Shown: in pieces, positions 27,494 through 37,403 of the stretch
Numbering within the stretch: position 1 is the stretch's first letter
How the letters are laid out: the number at the start of each line of letters is the position of its first letter
Source: Rhizobiaceae bacterium
GTDB taxonomy: Bacteria; Pseudomonadota; Alphaproteobacteria; Rhizobiales; Rhizobiaceae
Length of the DNA: 56,375 bases
Assembly: GCA_028279875.1 (NCBI GenBank)
Contig: JANQMU010000113.1
Coordinates: 1 to 56,375, forward strand
Direction: 5' to 3'
Notes under the pieces: model-generated
What the model was told of the DNA's origin: nothing
What the model saw: the letters and a program-made list of their open reading frames with translations, nothing else
The model's database searches: none
Position numbers and translations under genes: made by a program

Positions 27494-28864
27494 TCAGGCC
27501 TCGCCGTGCCTGCTCCTGACCAGCGGCAGCAGCACGATGCCGATCGCAAACAGCAGTAGGATCGGCGTGACCCCCAGTCTCTGACTGTCGAACCACCCGG
27601 TCGCCAGGGCGATCAGCAGCGGTCCGATAAACATCGTCGCCTTGCCCGACAGGGCGTAAAGGCCGAATGCCTCCGTCATCTTGCCAGCCGGGACCTGATC
27701 GACCAGAAGTGTCCGCGAGGCCGCCTGCAAGGCACCGCCGGCGGCGCCGATGACACACCCGGCTATGTAGAACGCGATATCGGGCAGTCCGGAGGGCTCG
27801 GCGGCGCTGCCAACCGTTATGAACAATACCTCGCTGGGTGACGTCGATACCACCAGAAGACAACAAAGGAACAGCAGGACGATTCCCGTCGTCACCACCG
27901 TTTTCGGTCCGAACCGGTCGTCGATCTGCCCGCCAACCCATGCGCCCACCACACCGGTCAATGCCGCGAGAATCCCGAAAACACCGATTTTGATGGTCGT
28001 CCAGCCGAGCACCCCGGCGGCATAAATGCCGCCAAACGCATACAGCGCATTCAGGGCGTCCCGGTAGAACATGCTGGAAATCAGATAGCTAAAATAGCTT
28101 TTCTGGCCCGGCAGAGCCCGCAATGTCTGTCCGAGATGCTTCAATCCCCGGATCACCGCGCCCTTGGCCGCAACGCGTTTCGATGCATCCGGCGTATACA
28201 AGAACATCGGCAGGACGAAAACGACGTACCACAGGGCCGTCAGCGGACCCGATGCCCTGTCACCCTGGTGGGTTTCCGGATCGAGTCCGAAGAGCGGTTC
28301 AAGGCCCAACAATGTCTTGCCGGAGGACTGTTGCGCGGCCAGAAATCCCAGCACGATGATCAGCGACACGATGCCGCCCACATAGCCGAGCGCCCAGGCC
28401 GAGCCCGACAGGCGTCCCAGCCGCGATCGCGGCACCAGATTGGGCATCATCGCATTGTTGAAAACGGCCGCAAACTCCATGCCGAAGAGCCCGATGATGA
28501 ACGCCAGCATGACGAGACCGACGCTGCCGCTACCGGGCATGGCGTACCAGAGCATCCACGAACCGACGACGCCGAGAACCGAAAAGGCCAGGATCCAGGG
28601 TTTGCGCGGGCCGGTGGCGTCGGCGATCGCCCCCAATATGGGCGCCATGATGGCAATCGCGACGCCGCCCAGCCCGGTGGCATAGGCCCAGATCTCCTGA
28701 CCGCTCACCGCATCTTCCGCGACATAGGCGACAAAATAGGGCGCGAAGACAAAGGTGATGATGAGCGTGTGGAAGGGCTGCGTCGCCCAGTCGAACATCA
28801 TCCACCCGAAGATGCCCTTGCGGTCGGCATGGCCTGGTCCGTCGGCGATGGCGGTGTCGGTCAT
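27494..28864 (-). CDS. MFS transporter, UMF1 (Atg22-like) family
   Basis: The 456-residue membrane protein has about twelve transmembrane segments. It begins GIFGWMMFDWATQPFHTLI, a conserved opening of the UMF1 branch of the major facilitator superfamily, relatives of yeast Atg22, a vacuolar amino-acid effluxer. The loop DATGPRKPWI between helices 2 and 3 is typical. It starts 23 bases after the NAD-glutamate dehydrogenase stop, with AAAGGGAAAAGCC before ATG 28864, so the two are probably cotranscribed. Amino-acid export is possible but not shown. Confidence 0.88.
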   Translation of the reverse strand: MTDTAIADGPGHADRKGIFGWMMFDWATQPFHTLIITFVFAPYFVAYVAEDAVSGQEIWAYATGLGGVAIAIMAPILGAIADATGPRKPWILAFSVLGVVGSWMLWYAMPGSGSVGLVMLAFIIGLFGMEFAAVFNNAMMPNLVPRSRLGRLSGSAWALGYVGGIVSLIIVLGFLAAQQSSGKTLLGLEPLFGLDPETHQGDRASGPLTALWYVVFVLPMFLYTPDASKRVAAKGAVIRGLKHLGQTLRALPGQKSYFSYLISSMFYRDALNALYAFGGIYAAGVLGWTTIKIGVFGILAALTGVVGAWVGGQIDDRFGPKTVVTTGIVLLFLCCLLVVSTSPSEVLFITVGSAAEPSGLPDIAFYIAGCVIGAAGGALQAASRTLLVDQVPAGKMTEAFGLYALSGKATMFIGPLLIALATGWFDSQRLGVTPILLLFAIGIVLLPLVRSRHGEA

Positions 28865-28887
28865 TGGCTTTTCCCTTTGCTCAGGCG

Positions 28888-31800
28888 TCAGTTCCGGCCG
28901 CGCGCGACATCGCCCATCATGCCGGCCGCCACGGTCAGCCGCGCGACATTGATCTCACCGCCTTCGATCAACACGCTGATGCGCTCATGGGCGCGGTCGA
29001 TGCGCGTCCGGTCATTGCCGTGCCAGGCGGCCACCGGGTCTTTCTGCTTGCCGAATTGCTCCAGCGCCGTCTGGGTGATCGTCCGCCGGGCGGCGTTGAT
29101 CTCATCGAGGCTCCTGGCGACCGCCAGCGCTTCATAATGATCGGAGATCGTGGCCCGGTGCGCCGCCAGATCGATGCGCCCGATGCGGAACATGTCGCTG
29201 ACATCGAAATAGACCCTGGCGGTTCTTTTGAGATCGGCTCCGGAGCGGCCGGCGACCTGCATGATCTCCGGAACGAGCGACAGGGCCGGCAGCTGGCAGA
29301 GTTTCCCGGCGAGCTTCTTGGCCACACCGCTTTCCACGGTGCGCGTGTACCAGGCCTCGCTTTCCGCTTTCATGAATTCCGGCAGCAGCGACGGCAGGGC
29401 CGATTCCAGCGCGGCGACGGCTTTGCGCAGCGCCGCCACCGTCTCGGCGAGCGGTTCGCGGTTGACGCCTGTTTTCAGCGCCCATCGCGACACGGTCTGG
29501 ATCACATGTCCGACGCCGGCATAGAGCTCGTTCTGGAAATCGCCCGCAACCTTGTTGTCCAGCGCATCGATGGCGTCATAGAGCGCCGGCAGGTTCAAAC
29601 CGTCACGCACCATCACATAGGCCTTGACGATGTCGGACGGCAGCATGCCCGTCGCATCGACCAGCCGGCTGACGAAGATCGGGCTGCCGCGATTGATCGC
29701 GTCATTGGCGAGGACCGTGCCGATGATCTCGCGGCGCAGCCGATGTCCGCGAATATCGACGCCGTGATTCTTGTGCATGCGCTGCGGAAAATAATCCACC
29801 AGCGCCGTTTCGAAATAGGGATCATCGAGCAGCACGCTTTTGGTCAGATCGTCGAACAGCGCGATCTTGGCGTAGGACAGCAACACGCCGATCTCCGCGC
29901 GGGTCAGCGGCTTGTTGACCACCATCCGCTCCGCCAGCGCCTGGTCATCCGGCAGGGTTTCCACTTCCCGGTCGAGATGGCCATCGGCCTCCAGCCGGTC
30001 CATCAGCCGCAGCAGATCGCCGGTCGCCCGTGCACTGCGCCGCTCGACCAGCGATATGGCGAGCGTCTGCAGGTAGTTGTTGCGCAGCACCAGCGCCGCC
30101 ACCTCGTCGGTCATCGATTCCAGCAGCTTGTTACGGTTGGCAAGCGTCAGCCGCTCGTCACGCATGGCGCTGGCCAGCGCAATCTTGATATTGACCTCCA
30201 GGTCCGAGGAATTCACGCCGGCGGAATTGTCGATCGCATCGGAATTGCAGCGGCCGCCACGCTGATTGAAGGCGATGCGTCCTTTCTGGGTCACGCCGAG
30301 ATTGGCGCCTTCGCCGATCACCCGGGCGCCGACCTCATCGGCCGTCACGCGAACCAGATCATTGGTCCGGTCGCTGACCTCCTCATCACTCTCATCCGCC
30401 GCCTTCACATAGGTGCCGATTCCGCCGAACCACAGAAGATCGATATCGGTGCGCAGGATCGCCGTAATGATCTCAAACGGTGTCGCGACCTTGCTGCCCA
30501 GTTGGATGGCCGCCGCCGCCTCGCGGGTCAGGGTGACGGATTTTTCGCCGCGCGAAATGATCATCGCGCCCTTCGACATCACCGACCGGTCGTAATCCTG
30601 CCAGCTTGATCGGCCGAGATTGAACATCCGCTTGCGTTCCTTGAAGGAGGACGCGCAATCGGGATCGGGATCGATGAAGATATCGCGGTGGTCGAACGCC
30701 GCCACAAGCCGGATCTTCGGAGACAGCAGCATGCCGTTGCCGAAAACGTCGCCGGACATATCGCCGACCCCGGCAACCGTGAATTCGGTTTTCTGGATAT
30801 CGATATCCATCTCGCGGAAATGCCGTTCCACCGCTTCCCAGGCGCCGCGCGCCGTAATCCCCATCTTCTTGTGGTCGTAGCCCTCCGAGCCGCCCGAGGC
30901 AAAGGCGTCGTCGAGCCAGAAATGATGCGCCTGGCTGATGCTGTTGGCGGTGTCGGAAAAGGTCGCGGTGCCCTTGTCGGCGGCAACGACGAAGTAAGGA
31001 TCCTCGCCATCGTGGCAACGGGTCTTTCCCGGCCGAACCACCGCGCCGTCGACAATGTTGTCGGTCACCGAAAGCATGGTCGAAATGAACGTCTTGTAGG
31101 CCTCGCGGCCCGCCGCGAAAACATCGTCGCGCGTGCCACTGGCCGGCAATCTCTTCGGATAGAAGCCGCCCTTGGATCCGACCGGCACGATCACCGCATT
31201 CTTGACCTGCTGTGCCTTCACCAGCCCCAGCACCTCCGTACGGTAATCCTGGGCGCGGTCCGACCAGCGCAGCCCGCCGCGGGCAATCGGGCCAAACCGA
31301 AGATGGACGCCTTCCACTTCCGCGCCGTAGACGAAGATCTCCCGGTAGGGGCGCGGCTCCGGAATCCCGTCAAGGGCCCGCGGATCGAGTTTGAAGGCCA
31401 GTGTCTTGCGCGGCGTCCCGTCAGCTTCCGTCTGGTGGAAATTGGTGCGAAGCGTTGCCTGGATCACATTGACGTAGCGCCGCAGAATACGGTCATCGTC
31501 GAGGCTCGGAACGCGGGTCAGCTCTTCCTCGATGCGGGCAATGATCTCGGCACTCGTCTGCTCGATTTTCCGCTTGCTGGCCTTCAGGTCGAAGCGGGTC
31601 TGGAACAATCGGAACAATTCGGCTGAGATCGCCGGATAGCGGTTGAGCGTGTGGGAGATGTATCCTTGGGAATAGGTGATCCCGGCCTGCCGCAGATAGC
31701 GCGCATAGGCGCGCATCACGACCACTTCGCGGGCCGACAGGCCGGCATTGATCACCAGTCGGTTGAAGCCGTCATTGTCGATCCGGCCGAACCAGGTCGA

Positions 31801-33687
31801 CATGAACGCTTCGTCCAGAAAATGCACCAGCAGCGCCAGGTCGACCGCCATGCCCTCGCGATGCATCAGCTCCATATTGTGCAGCATGACCTTTCGGGTG
31901 GCCGTCACATCGGCTCCGACCGCGAGATCGAATGTCTGCTCGCTGATCACGTTGAAGCCGAGATTTTCAAGCAGCGGAACGCGGCGTGACAGTTCGACCG
32001 GTTCGTCGAGATGGAAGATTTTCAGCGACAGGTGATCGCTGGCCTCGCCATCGCGCTGGTAAAAATCGATGCAGATCGGGTTTTCGTCGCAACAGGACAG
32101 GAAATTGGGCAGGTCTTCAACCGCTTCCTCGGGCGTGAAATTGTCGCGATAGGCATCCGATGTGTGCAGGGCAAGGCCGTCCGGTCCCGCCAGCGCGACG
32201 AACTGGTCTTCCCAGCGGGTGACGATCGTCTGGACGGCGTTCTCCAGCGAATCCTGGGTCACGCGCGGCGTCTTGCCGGCCGACCGCCCGAGGATGAAAT
32301 GTACTCGGGCGACGCCCCCTTCGGGAAAGGCCGGATAATAGGCCGACAACCGTGCGTCATAGACGGTTTTCAGATAGGCGCCGATCCGTTCGCGTGCATC
32401 CGAATCATATTGATCCCGCGGCACATAGACGATCACCGAAACGAAACGGTCGAAACGGTCGATGCGGGGCAGGACGCGAACCCGCGGCCGCTCCGCCAAC
32501 TCGATGATCTGCTCGCAAAAACCGGCCAGCATCGGCACGTCGATCTGAAACAGCTCGTCCCGCGGATAGCTCTCCAGGGCGTTCAGCAGAACCTTGCCGG
32601 AATGGCTGCCGGTATCGAAACCGAAACTTGCGACGACCGCATCGGCCTTCGACCGCAGCAGCGGAATACGGGTCACCGAACGTGTATAGGCGCTCGACGT
32701 GAACAGGCCGACGACACGCAATTCGCCGGTCACGCGGCCACTCTCGTCATAGCGTTTGATGCCGATGTAATCCATATAGGTCCGCCGGTGGACCAGCGAC
32801 TTGACATTGGCTTTGGTGACGATCAGCGCGTCCGGGCCCTGCAGGAAGGCCAGCAATTCCGGGGTCGTCGATACGTGGCCGGTTCCGCGCCGCAGGACGT
32901 GAACATCGGGATCGGACAGAATGCCGAGGCCGGTTGCCTCGGCCTGTTCGACCTGCGCCTGTTTGCCGGTTCCCCGGTAATGATATTCGCGCATGCCGAG
33001 AAAAGTGAAATTGTCGTCGCGCAGCCAGGACAGGAAGGCCAGCGCCTCATCCCGTTCGGCGACATTGTGAAAGGCGCTGGAGGCCTCCAGCTCGGCGATC
33101 ACGCTGTCGACTTTCTCCAGCATCGGCCGCCAGTCGAAGACCGCCCGGTGTACCTGATCGAGCACCTTTCGCAGATTGTTCTCCAGCTCGCGGCTGACCG
33201 GCTCCGACAATTGCGGCAGATGAACCTGGATCAGGCTGATCTTCGATCGGTCCTCGTCATCCTCTCCCGCCACATAGAGTTCGATATGGTCGACTCCGCC
33301 GCCCTTGGCCCGGCTGACGGAGAGGATCGGGTGCGCCGCCAGAAAGGTCTCGCGATGCGAGGTGGATATTTCGCTCATGACGGAATCGAACAGGAACGGC
33401 ATATTGTCGTCGACGACGGTGACCAGCGTCAGCGGCCGCCCGGTAAGCTCGACGCCGTCGACGGCCGCGACCCGCACATAGGCGCCCTTGCCGCGCCAGG
33501 CCTGCAATTGCCGTTGAGCATCGACAGCGGCCGCCGCCAGGGATTCCGGCCGGTAAACCACCACATCATCGGGGCTGACCCGGCCGAACAAAAAATCCGG
33601 ATCTATCGTGTGGCTTTTCTGTTTTTTGAGGATTTCCGCAACTCTGGCGATCTGTTTGTCACGCTTCGGGTGACGGCGCATGCCCAT
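28888..33687 (-). CDS. gdhB: NAD-specific glutamate dehydrogenase, large (180-kDa) class
   Basis: At 1599 residues this matches the large NAD-GDH class, which deaminates glutamate to 2-oxoglutarate for catabolism. A long N-terminal regulatory region with ACT-like segments occupies roughly the first 700 residues. The catalytic core follows, with LRWSDRAQDYRTEVLGLVKA and VPVGSKGGFYPKRLP carrying the active-site lysine, then VAGVGDMSGDVFGNGMLLS as the NAD-binding site. GGGAGAAGATC precedes ATG 33687. It is divergent from the AhpD-like gene. The gene symbol varies between genera, so treat gdhB as a label; the family call is secure. Confidence 0.96.
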   Translation of the reverse strand: MGMRRHPKRDKQIARVAEILKKQKSHTIDPDFLFGRVSPDDVVVYRPESLAAAAVDAQRQLQAWRGKGAYVRVAAVDGVELTGRPLTLVTVVDDNMPFLFDSVMSEISTSHRETFLAAHPILSVSRAKGGGVDHIELYVAGEDDEDRSKISLIQVHLPQLSEPVSRELENNLRKVLDQVHRAVFDWRPMLEKVDSVIAELEASSAFHNVAERDEALAFLSWLRDDNFTFLGMREYHYRGTGKQAQVEQAEATGLGILSDPDVHVLRRGTGHVSTTPELLAFLQGPDALIVTKANVKSLVHRRTYMDYIGIKRYDESGRVTGELRVVGLFTSSAYTRSVTRIPLLRSKADAVVASFGFDTGSHSGKVLLNALESYPRDELFQIDVPMLAGFCEQIIELAERPRVRVLPRIDRFDRFVSVIVYVPRDQYDSDARERIGAYLKTVYDARLSAYYPAFPEGGVARVHFILGRSAGKTPRVTQDSLENAVQTIVTRWEDQFVALAGPDGLALHTSDAYRDNFTPEEAVEDLPNFLSCCDENPICIDFYQRDGEASDHLSLKIFHLDEPVELSRRVPLLENLGFNVISEQTFDLAVGADVTATRKVMLHNMELMHREGMAVDLALLVHFLDEAFMSTWFGRIDNDGFNRLVINAGLSAREVVVMRAYARYLRQAGITYSQGYISHTLNRYPAISAELFRLFQTRFDLKASKRKIEQTSAEIIARIEEELTRVPSLDDDRILRRYVNVIQATLRTNFHQTEADGTPRKTLAFKLDPRALDGIPEPRPYREIFVYGAEVEGVHLRFGPIARGGLRWSDRAQDYRTEVLGLVKAQQVKNAVIVPVGSKGGFYPKRLPASGTRDDVFAAGREAYKTFISTMLSVTDNIVDGAVVRPGKTRCHDGEDPYFVVAADKGTATFSDTANSISQAHHFWLDDAFASGGSEGYDHKKMGITARGAWEAVERHFREMDIDIQKTEFTVAGVGDMSGDVFGNGMLLSPKIRLVAAFDHRDIFIDPDPDCASSFKERKRMFNLGRSSWQDYDRSVMSKGAMIISRGEKSVTLTREAAAAIQLGSKVATPFEIITAILRTDIDLLWFGGIGTYVKAADESDEEVSDRTNDLVRVTADEVGARVIGEGANLGVTQKGRIAFNQRGGRCNSDAIDNSAGVNSSDLEVNIKIALASAMRDERLTLANRNKLLESMTDEVAALVLRNNYLQTLAISLVERRSARATGDLLRLMDRLEADGHLDREVETLPDDQALAERMVVNKPLTRAEIGVLLSYAKIALFDDLTKSVLLDDPYFETALVDYFPQRMHKNHGVDIRGHRLRREIIGTVLANDAINRGSPIFVSRLVDATGMLPSDIVKAYVMVRDGLNLPALYDAIDALDNKVAGDFQNELYAGVGHVIQTVSRWALKTGVNREPLAETVAALRKAVAALESALPSLLPEFMKAESEAWYTRTVESGVAKKLAGKLCQLPALSLVPEIMQVAGRSGADLKRTARVYFDVSDMFRIGRIDLAAHRATISDHYEALAVARSLDEINAARRTITQTALEQFGKQKDPVAAWHGNDRTRIDRAHERISVLIEGGEINVARLTVAAGMMGDVARGRN

Positions 33688-33800
33688 GATCTTCTCCCGG
33701 TAATGCAGTCTGGACTTGGTCCATGGGCGGATGGTAGCAGAACTGCCACGGGAAGCGATTGAATAATGCGCGGCCCGCTCGGAAATTACCGGAGTCTCAG

Positions 33801-34376
33801 ATGAGCAAGGATCCGCATCCGGTCACCGCACTGAACCTGCCGCCCAGCGGCGAACTCAGCGCGGAAACCAAAGCCTATTTCGACAAATGCCAAGAAAAGC
33901 TCGGCATGATCCCCAATGTGCTGCAGGCCTATGCTTTCGACGAGGCGAAACTCCAGGCCTTCAGCACGTTCTACAATGATCTGATGCTCGGCGATTCCGG
34001 ATTGAGCAAGCTGGAACGCGAGCTCATTGCCGTCACCGTGTCATCGGTCAATCACTGCTATTACTGCCTGGCCGCCCATGGCGCCGCGGTCCGGCAGCTG
34101 TCCGGCAATCCGGCGCTCGGCGAACAGATGGTCATGAACTATCGCGCCGCCGATCTGCACGAGCGCCAGCGCGCCATGCTCGACTTTGCGGTGAAGCTGA
34201 CCGAAGCACCCGACAGGATCGTCGAGGAGGACCGCGAAAAACTGCGCGAGGCCGGGTTTTCGGACCGCGATATCTGGGACATCGCGGCAACGGCATCCTT
34301 CTTCAACATGTCCAACCGCATGGCCGCGGCAACGGATATGCGGCCCAATGGCGACTATCACGCCATGGCGCGTTAA
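33801..34376 (+). CDS. AhpD-like peroxidase-related protein
   Basis: The 191-residue protein contains CYYCLAAHGAAVRQ, the CxxC-xxxH redox motif of AhpD/carboxymuconolactone-decarboxylase folds. Length and sequence match the peroxidase-related enzyme subgroup, which may act with a disulfide reductant against peroxides. The frame extends upstream to a TTG at 33759, but GGAG six bases before ATG 33801 marks the real start. It is divergent from glutamate dehydrogenase across 113 bases. The in vivo substrate is not known. Confidence 0.88.
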   Translation: MSKDPHPVTALNLPPSGELSAETKAYFDKCQEKLGMIPNVLQAYAFDEAKLQAFSTFYNDLMLGDSGLSKLERELIAVTVSSVNHCYYCLAAHGAAVRQLSGNPALGEQMVMNYRAADLHERQRAMLDFAVKLTEAPDRIVEEDREKLREAGFSDRDIWDIAATASFFNMSNRMAAATDMRPNGDYHAMAR

Positions 34377-34388
34377 AGCATCAGGCGA

Positions 34389-35714
34389 TCAACAGGAATG
34401 CCTCAAATGCGAGACGGCGTTCGCATGCGCATCAAATCCTTCGTAACGGGCAAAACGCTCGGTGTGTTCAGCCATTTCATCATATCCCGCCGGAGCGATG
34501 TGGGCGATCGACGCGCTTTTCATGAAATCATGAACGCTCAAGGGTGATCCGAATTTTGCCGCGCCCGAAGTCGGCAAAACGGCGTTGGGTCCCATGACAT
34601 AATTTGCGATTGAGCTCGGTGTGTGCTCTCCCAGCAGAATTTCCGATGCATTTCGAATCCGTGCCAGATGGTCGAACGGTTGCTTGGAAAGGATTTGAAG
34701 ATGTTCGGGAGCATATGTATTCACAAAATCATATGCCTCCTGGATGTCCCTGGTGACGACAATACCGCCGTTCTTTCCGCACAGGACCGCTCTCGCGAAC
34801 GCAATCCGTTTTGCGCTCATATGTTTATAAAAGTCCGGTACTTTGCTGGATATCTCGTCGGCCACCTCCGATGAAGGCGTTACGATAAAAACGGAGCTGT
34901 CGGGTCCATGTTCTGCTTCTATGAGCACGTCCAGCGCCGCAAGATGCGTGTCAGCCGTTTCGTCAACGAGAAGCAGGCTCTCCGTGGGACCCGCCCTTAC
35001 ATTTGATGCGATCTCGGCACTCAGCATGCGTTTGGCCGCCACAACCCACGGACTGCCCGGCCCCTCGATTACCTGGCACTTCGGCACCGATTGTGTGCCG
35101 AATGCGGCAGCGGCCACGGCGACGGCACCTCCTGCTTTGAAGACCTGTTCCACTCCGGCAATCCGTGCGGCCGCCAATGTGGCGGGATCGACCTTGCCGT
35201 CCGGCCCCGCGGGCGTGAGCACGATTGGCCGATCCACTCCCGCAACGACAGCAGGAATTGCTGTCATCAGCGTTACGGAGGGAAATGAGCCCTTGCCCCT
35301 TGGAGAATAGAGCGCGGCGCTTTCAATCGGCGTGAACCGTTCGCCGACAAGGACGCCCGGCCGGATTTCCTTTGTCCACATCTCGCCAGGCAACTGCTCT
35401 TCATGAAACCGCCTGATATTGTCTGCCGCATAGTGAAGCGTATCCATGAGCTTGGTGTCGAGCTTTCCCAATGCATCCTCAAACTCGGCTTCGCTGACTT
35501 CAATCCCGGACTCGGTGATTTGCGCCTTGTCGAATTGTTTCGCGTAGCGCACCAAAGCCGCATCGCCATCACTTCGGACGGCTTCGATGATGGGCTTTAC
35601 GCCCTTGATGAAGCCCGTGAGATCCTTCTCCGGCCTTTCGCACAATTCGGCAATCTCTCCCCGAGACATCCGGGACAGGTCGTGGACGGCAATGGAGCGA
35701 GCGTCAGTCGGCAA
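34389..35714 (-). CDS. Histidinol dehydrogenase paralog of unknown substrate
   Basis: This 441-residue protein has the HisD fold: EGPGSPWVVAAKRML, AGPTESLLLVDET and the catalytic pair Glu337-His338 in NTYAPEHLQI. Compared with true HisD, the zinc-ligand glutamine is Glu266 (LIEAEH), the ligand aspartate of GDY is Asn371 (ANY), and the His of NHVLPT is Ala378; His269 and His430 remain. This argues against histidine synthesis. Similar paralogs oxidise other alcohols, for example sulfopropanediol (HpsN). The start is TTG 35714, with GGAG seven bases upstream, overlapping the ATPase gene by 11 bases. It is the last gene of the importer operon. Confidence 0.82.
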   Translation of the reverse strand: MPTDARSIAVHDLSRMSRGEIAELCERPEKDLTGFIKGVKPIIEAVRSDGDAALVRYAKQFDKAQITESGIEVSEAEFEDALGKLDTKLMDTLHYAADNIRRFHEEQLPGEMWTKEIRPGVLVGERFTPIESAALYSPRGKGSFPSVTLMTAIPAVVAGVDRPIVLTPAGPDGKVDPATLAAARIAGVEQVFKAGGAVAVAAAAFGTQSVPKCQVIEGPGSPWVVAAKRMLSAEIASNVRAGPTESLLLVDETADTHLAALDVLIEAEHGPDSSVFIVTPSSEVADEISSKVPDFYKHMSAKRIAFARAVLCGKNGGIVVTRDIQEAYDFVNTYAPEHLQILSKQPFDHLARIRNASEILLGEHTPSSIANYVMGPNAVLPTSGAAKFGSPLSVHDFMKSASIAHIAPAGYDEMAEHTERFARYEGFDAHANAVSHLRHSC

Positions 35715-36522
35715 TCGTGTGCTCCAGTTCCATGACCTTCAACGTTTCTTCGCGAATATCCGTCAGTATCTCGCGCTTGTAATCGGAGAATTTTCTGTCC
35801 GTCACGATCTCAAAACTGCGCGGTCGCGCCAGATCGATCGAGAGCTGTCTCTTTACGACACCCGGTCGGCTTCCAAGCACCACGACACGGTCTGCCAGGA
35901 AGATCGCTTCATCGACATCGTGCGTCACAAACAGCACGGTGACCTTGTGGTCTTCCCAGACCTGCAACAACAATTCCTGCATCATGCCCCGCGTTTGCGC
36001 ATCAAGTGCGCCAAAGGGCTCGTCCATCAATAGAATCGATGGCTTGTAGACGAGAGATCTGGCAATCGCCACACGCTGTTTCATGCCTCCCGAGAGCTGC
36101 TTGGGATAGGCATTTTCAAATCCGGACAGGCCGACGGCCTGAATGAAATGGCCAACCAGCCTGTCTTTCTCAGCCTTTGAAAGATCACTCTTTTCGAGTG
36201 CAAACCGAATATTGGCCTGCACGGTCATCCACTCGAAAAGGCTGTAGCTCTGAAAGACGAAACCGCGGTTTCGACCGGGGCCATGTACGGGCACCCCGTC
36301 AATCAGGATTTCCCCGGACGTTGGTTCGTCCAGTCCGCCAACCATATTGAGCAAGGTGGATTTCCCGCATCCGGACGTGCCGACGATCGAGACAAACTCA
36401 TTCTCATGAACTGTCAGATCAACACGTCTGATGGCCTCGATTGCGCCCTCGCCGGTGCCAAAGATCTTGCCGACACCTTCAATGTCCACCTTGGGCGTGG
36501 AGGCCTTGTTGCTGTCGTTCAT
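35704..36522 (-). CDS. ABC transporter ATPase, SsuB/TauB/NrtD type
   Basis: The 272-residue ATPase has Walker A GTSGCGKST, Q-loop FVFQSYSLFEWMTV, signature LSGGMKQR and Walker B ILLMDEPFGALD followed by the H-loop VTHDVDEA. It energises the permease encoded just upstream. A frame reaches 36750, but ATG 36522 overlaps the permease stop as ATGA. The family imports taurine, alkanesulfonates, nitrate, pyrimidine precursors and other small solutes; the substrate here is open. Confidence 0.94.
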   Translation of the reverse strand: MNDSNKASTPKVDIEGVGKIFGTGEGAIEAIRRVDLTVHENEFVSIVGTSGCGKSTLLNMVGGLDEPTSGEILIDGVPVHGPGRNRGFVFQSYSLFEWMTVQANIRFALEKSDLSKAEKDRLVGHFIQAVGLSGFENAYPKQLSGGMKQRVAIARSLVYKPSILLMDEPFGALDAQTRGMMQELLLQVWEDHKVTVLFVTHDVDEAIFLADRVVVLGSRPGVVKRQLSIDLARPRSFEIVTDRKFSDYKREILTDIREETLKVMELEHTIAD

Positions 36523-37343
36523 CTTTGATCGCTCTTCCATTTGAAGAGCGTTACGCCGGATTTCTTGAACGCGTAATCGGTCAGGAGTCCGAGCAAGCCG
36601 ATAAACAGTGTTCCGAACAAAATAGTGTCGGTTGCGAGGTAGCGTTGTGCATCCATGATGCGCCGCCCCAGGCCCTCGCTGGCCGCTACAAGCTCGGCCA
36701 CGACCAGATAGGTCCATGTCCACCCGATTGTGATCCTGAAGGTATCCCAAATGCCCGGCGAGGCAGCCGGCAGCACGATGCGCCTTAGAATTTCACGGTT
36801 ATTGAAACCAAGGGTCTGACCCGCTCGAATGAGATTGATGTCAATGTTTTTGACATTGTCCATAATCATCAGCACTTGTTGAAAAAACGTCCCGAGGAAG
36901 AGGATCAGGATCTTCTGAAGGTCACCAATTCCAGCCCACAATATAGAAAGCGGAATAAGAGCCACCACCGGCATGTATCGCATCGTCGAAATCAGAGGCT
37001 CCAGGGACCCCTCGATGATTCTGAAATTGCCCATGAGAATGCCGATGGGCAAGGCAACCGCCGTTGCTGCTGACCAACCTGCCACAATGCGGTAGAAGCT
37101 GACGGAGGCATCCTGAATCAGGATACCCTCTTTGAGCTGCCGCCAGCCTTCGGCGACAACCTGGATTGGCCCCGGCAGGAACAACGGTTCCACATAGCCG
37201 GTTGCCGTGACGAGCCACCAAAGAAAAACCAGCACCATGGGAACCAGAATTCCCGACGCGGAATAAATATTGCCTGGAATATCCTGCCGGAGACGGAACA
37301 AGCCCTTTTTCTTTTTTGGACGATTGCCGGTCTTTGGGTTCAA
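36519..37343 (-). CDS. ABC transporter permease, SsuC/TauC type
   Basis: The 274-residue inner-membrane protein has about six transmembrane segments and the SsuC-type coupling loop RAGQTLGFNNREILRRIVLP. The N-terminus is strongly basic (RPKKKKGLFRLR). The start is TTG 37343: AGGAGG sits five bases upstream, much better than the TTG 13 codons earlier. It overlaps the ATPase gene by four bases and follows the binding-protein gene by 60. Confidence 0.92.
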   Translation of the reverse strand: MNPKTGNRPKKKKGLFRLRQDIPGNIYSASGILVPMVLVFLWWLVTATGYVEPLFLPGPIQVVAEGWRQLKEGILIQDASVSFYRIVAGWSAATAVALPIGILMGNFRIIEGSLEPLISTMRYMPVVALIPLSILWAGIGDLQKILILFLGTFFQQVLMIMDNVKNIDINLIRAGQTLGFNNREILRRIVLPAASPGIWDTFRITIGWTWTYLVVAELVAASEGLGRRIMDAQRYLATDTILFGTLFIGLLGLLTDYAFKKSGVTLFKWKSDQR

Positions 37344-37403
37344 TGGCCCCTCCTGGACACAAAAGGGCAGCGCTGCGGTCAAACAGCGTTGCCCCTCATT
37401 GCA

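Noticed and set aside
28864..33762. Two open frames of over 580 codons on the plus strand
   Set aside because: Both lie opposite the NAD-glutamate dehydrogenase gene and read as Arg/His/Gly-rich mirror translations without family resemblance.
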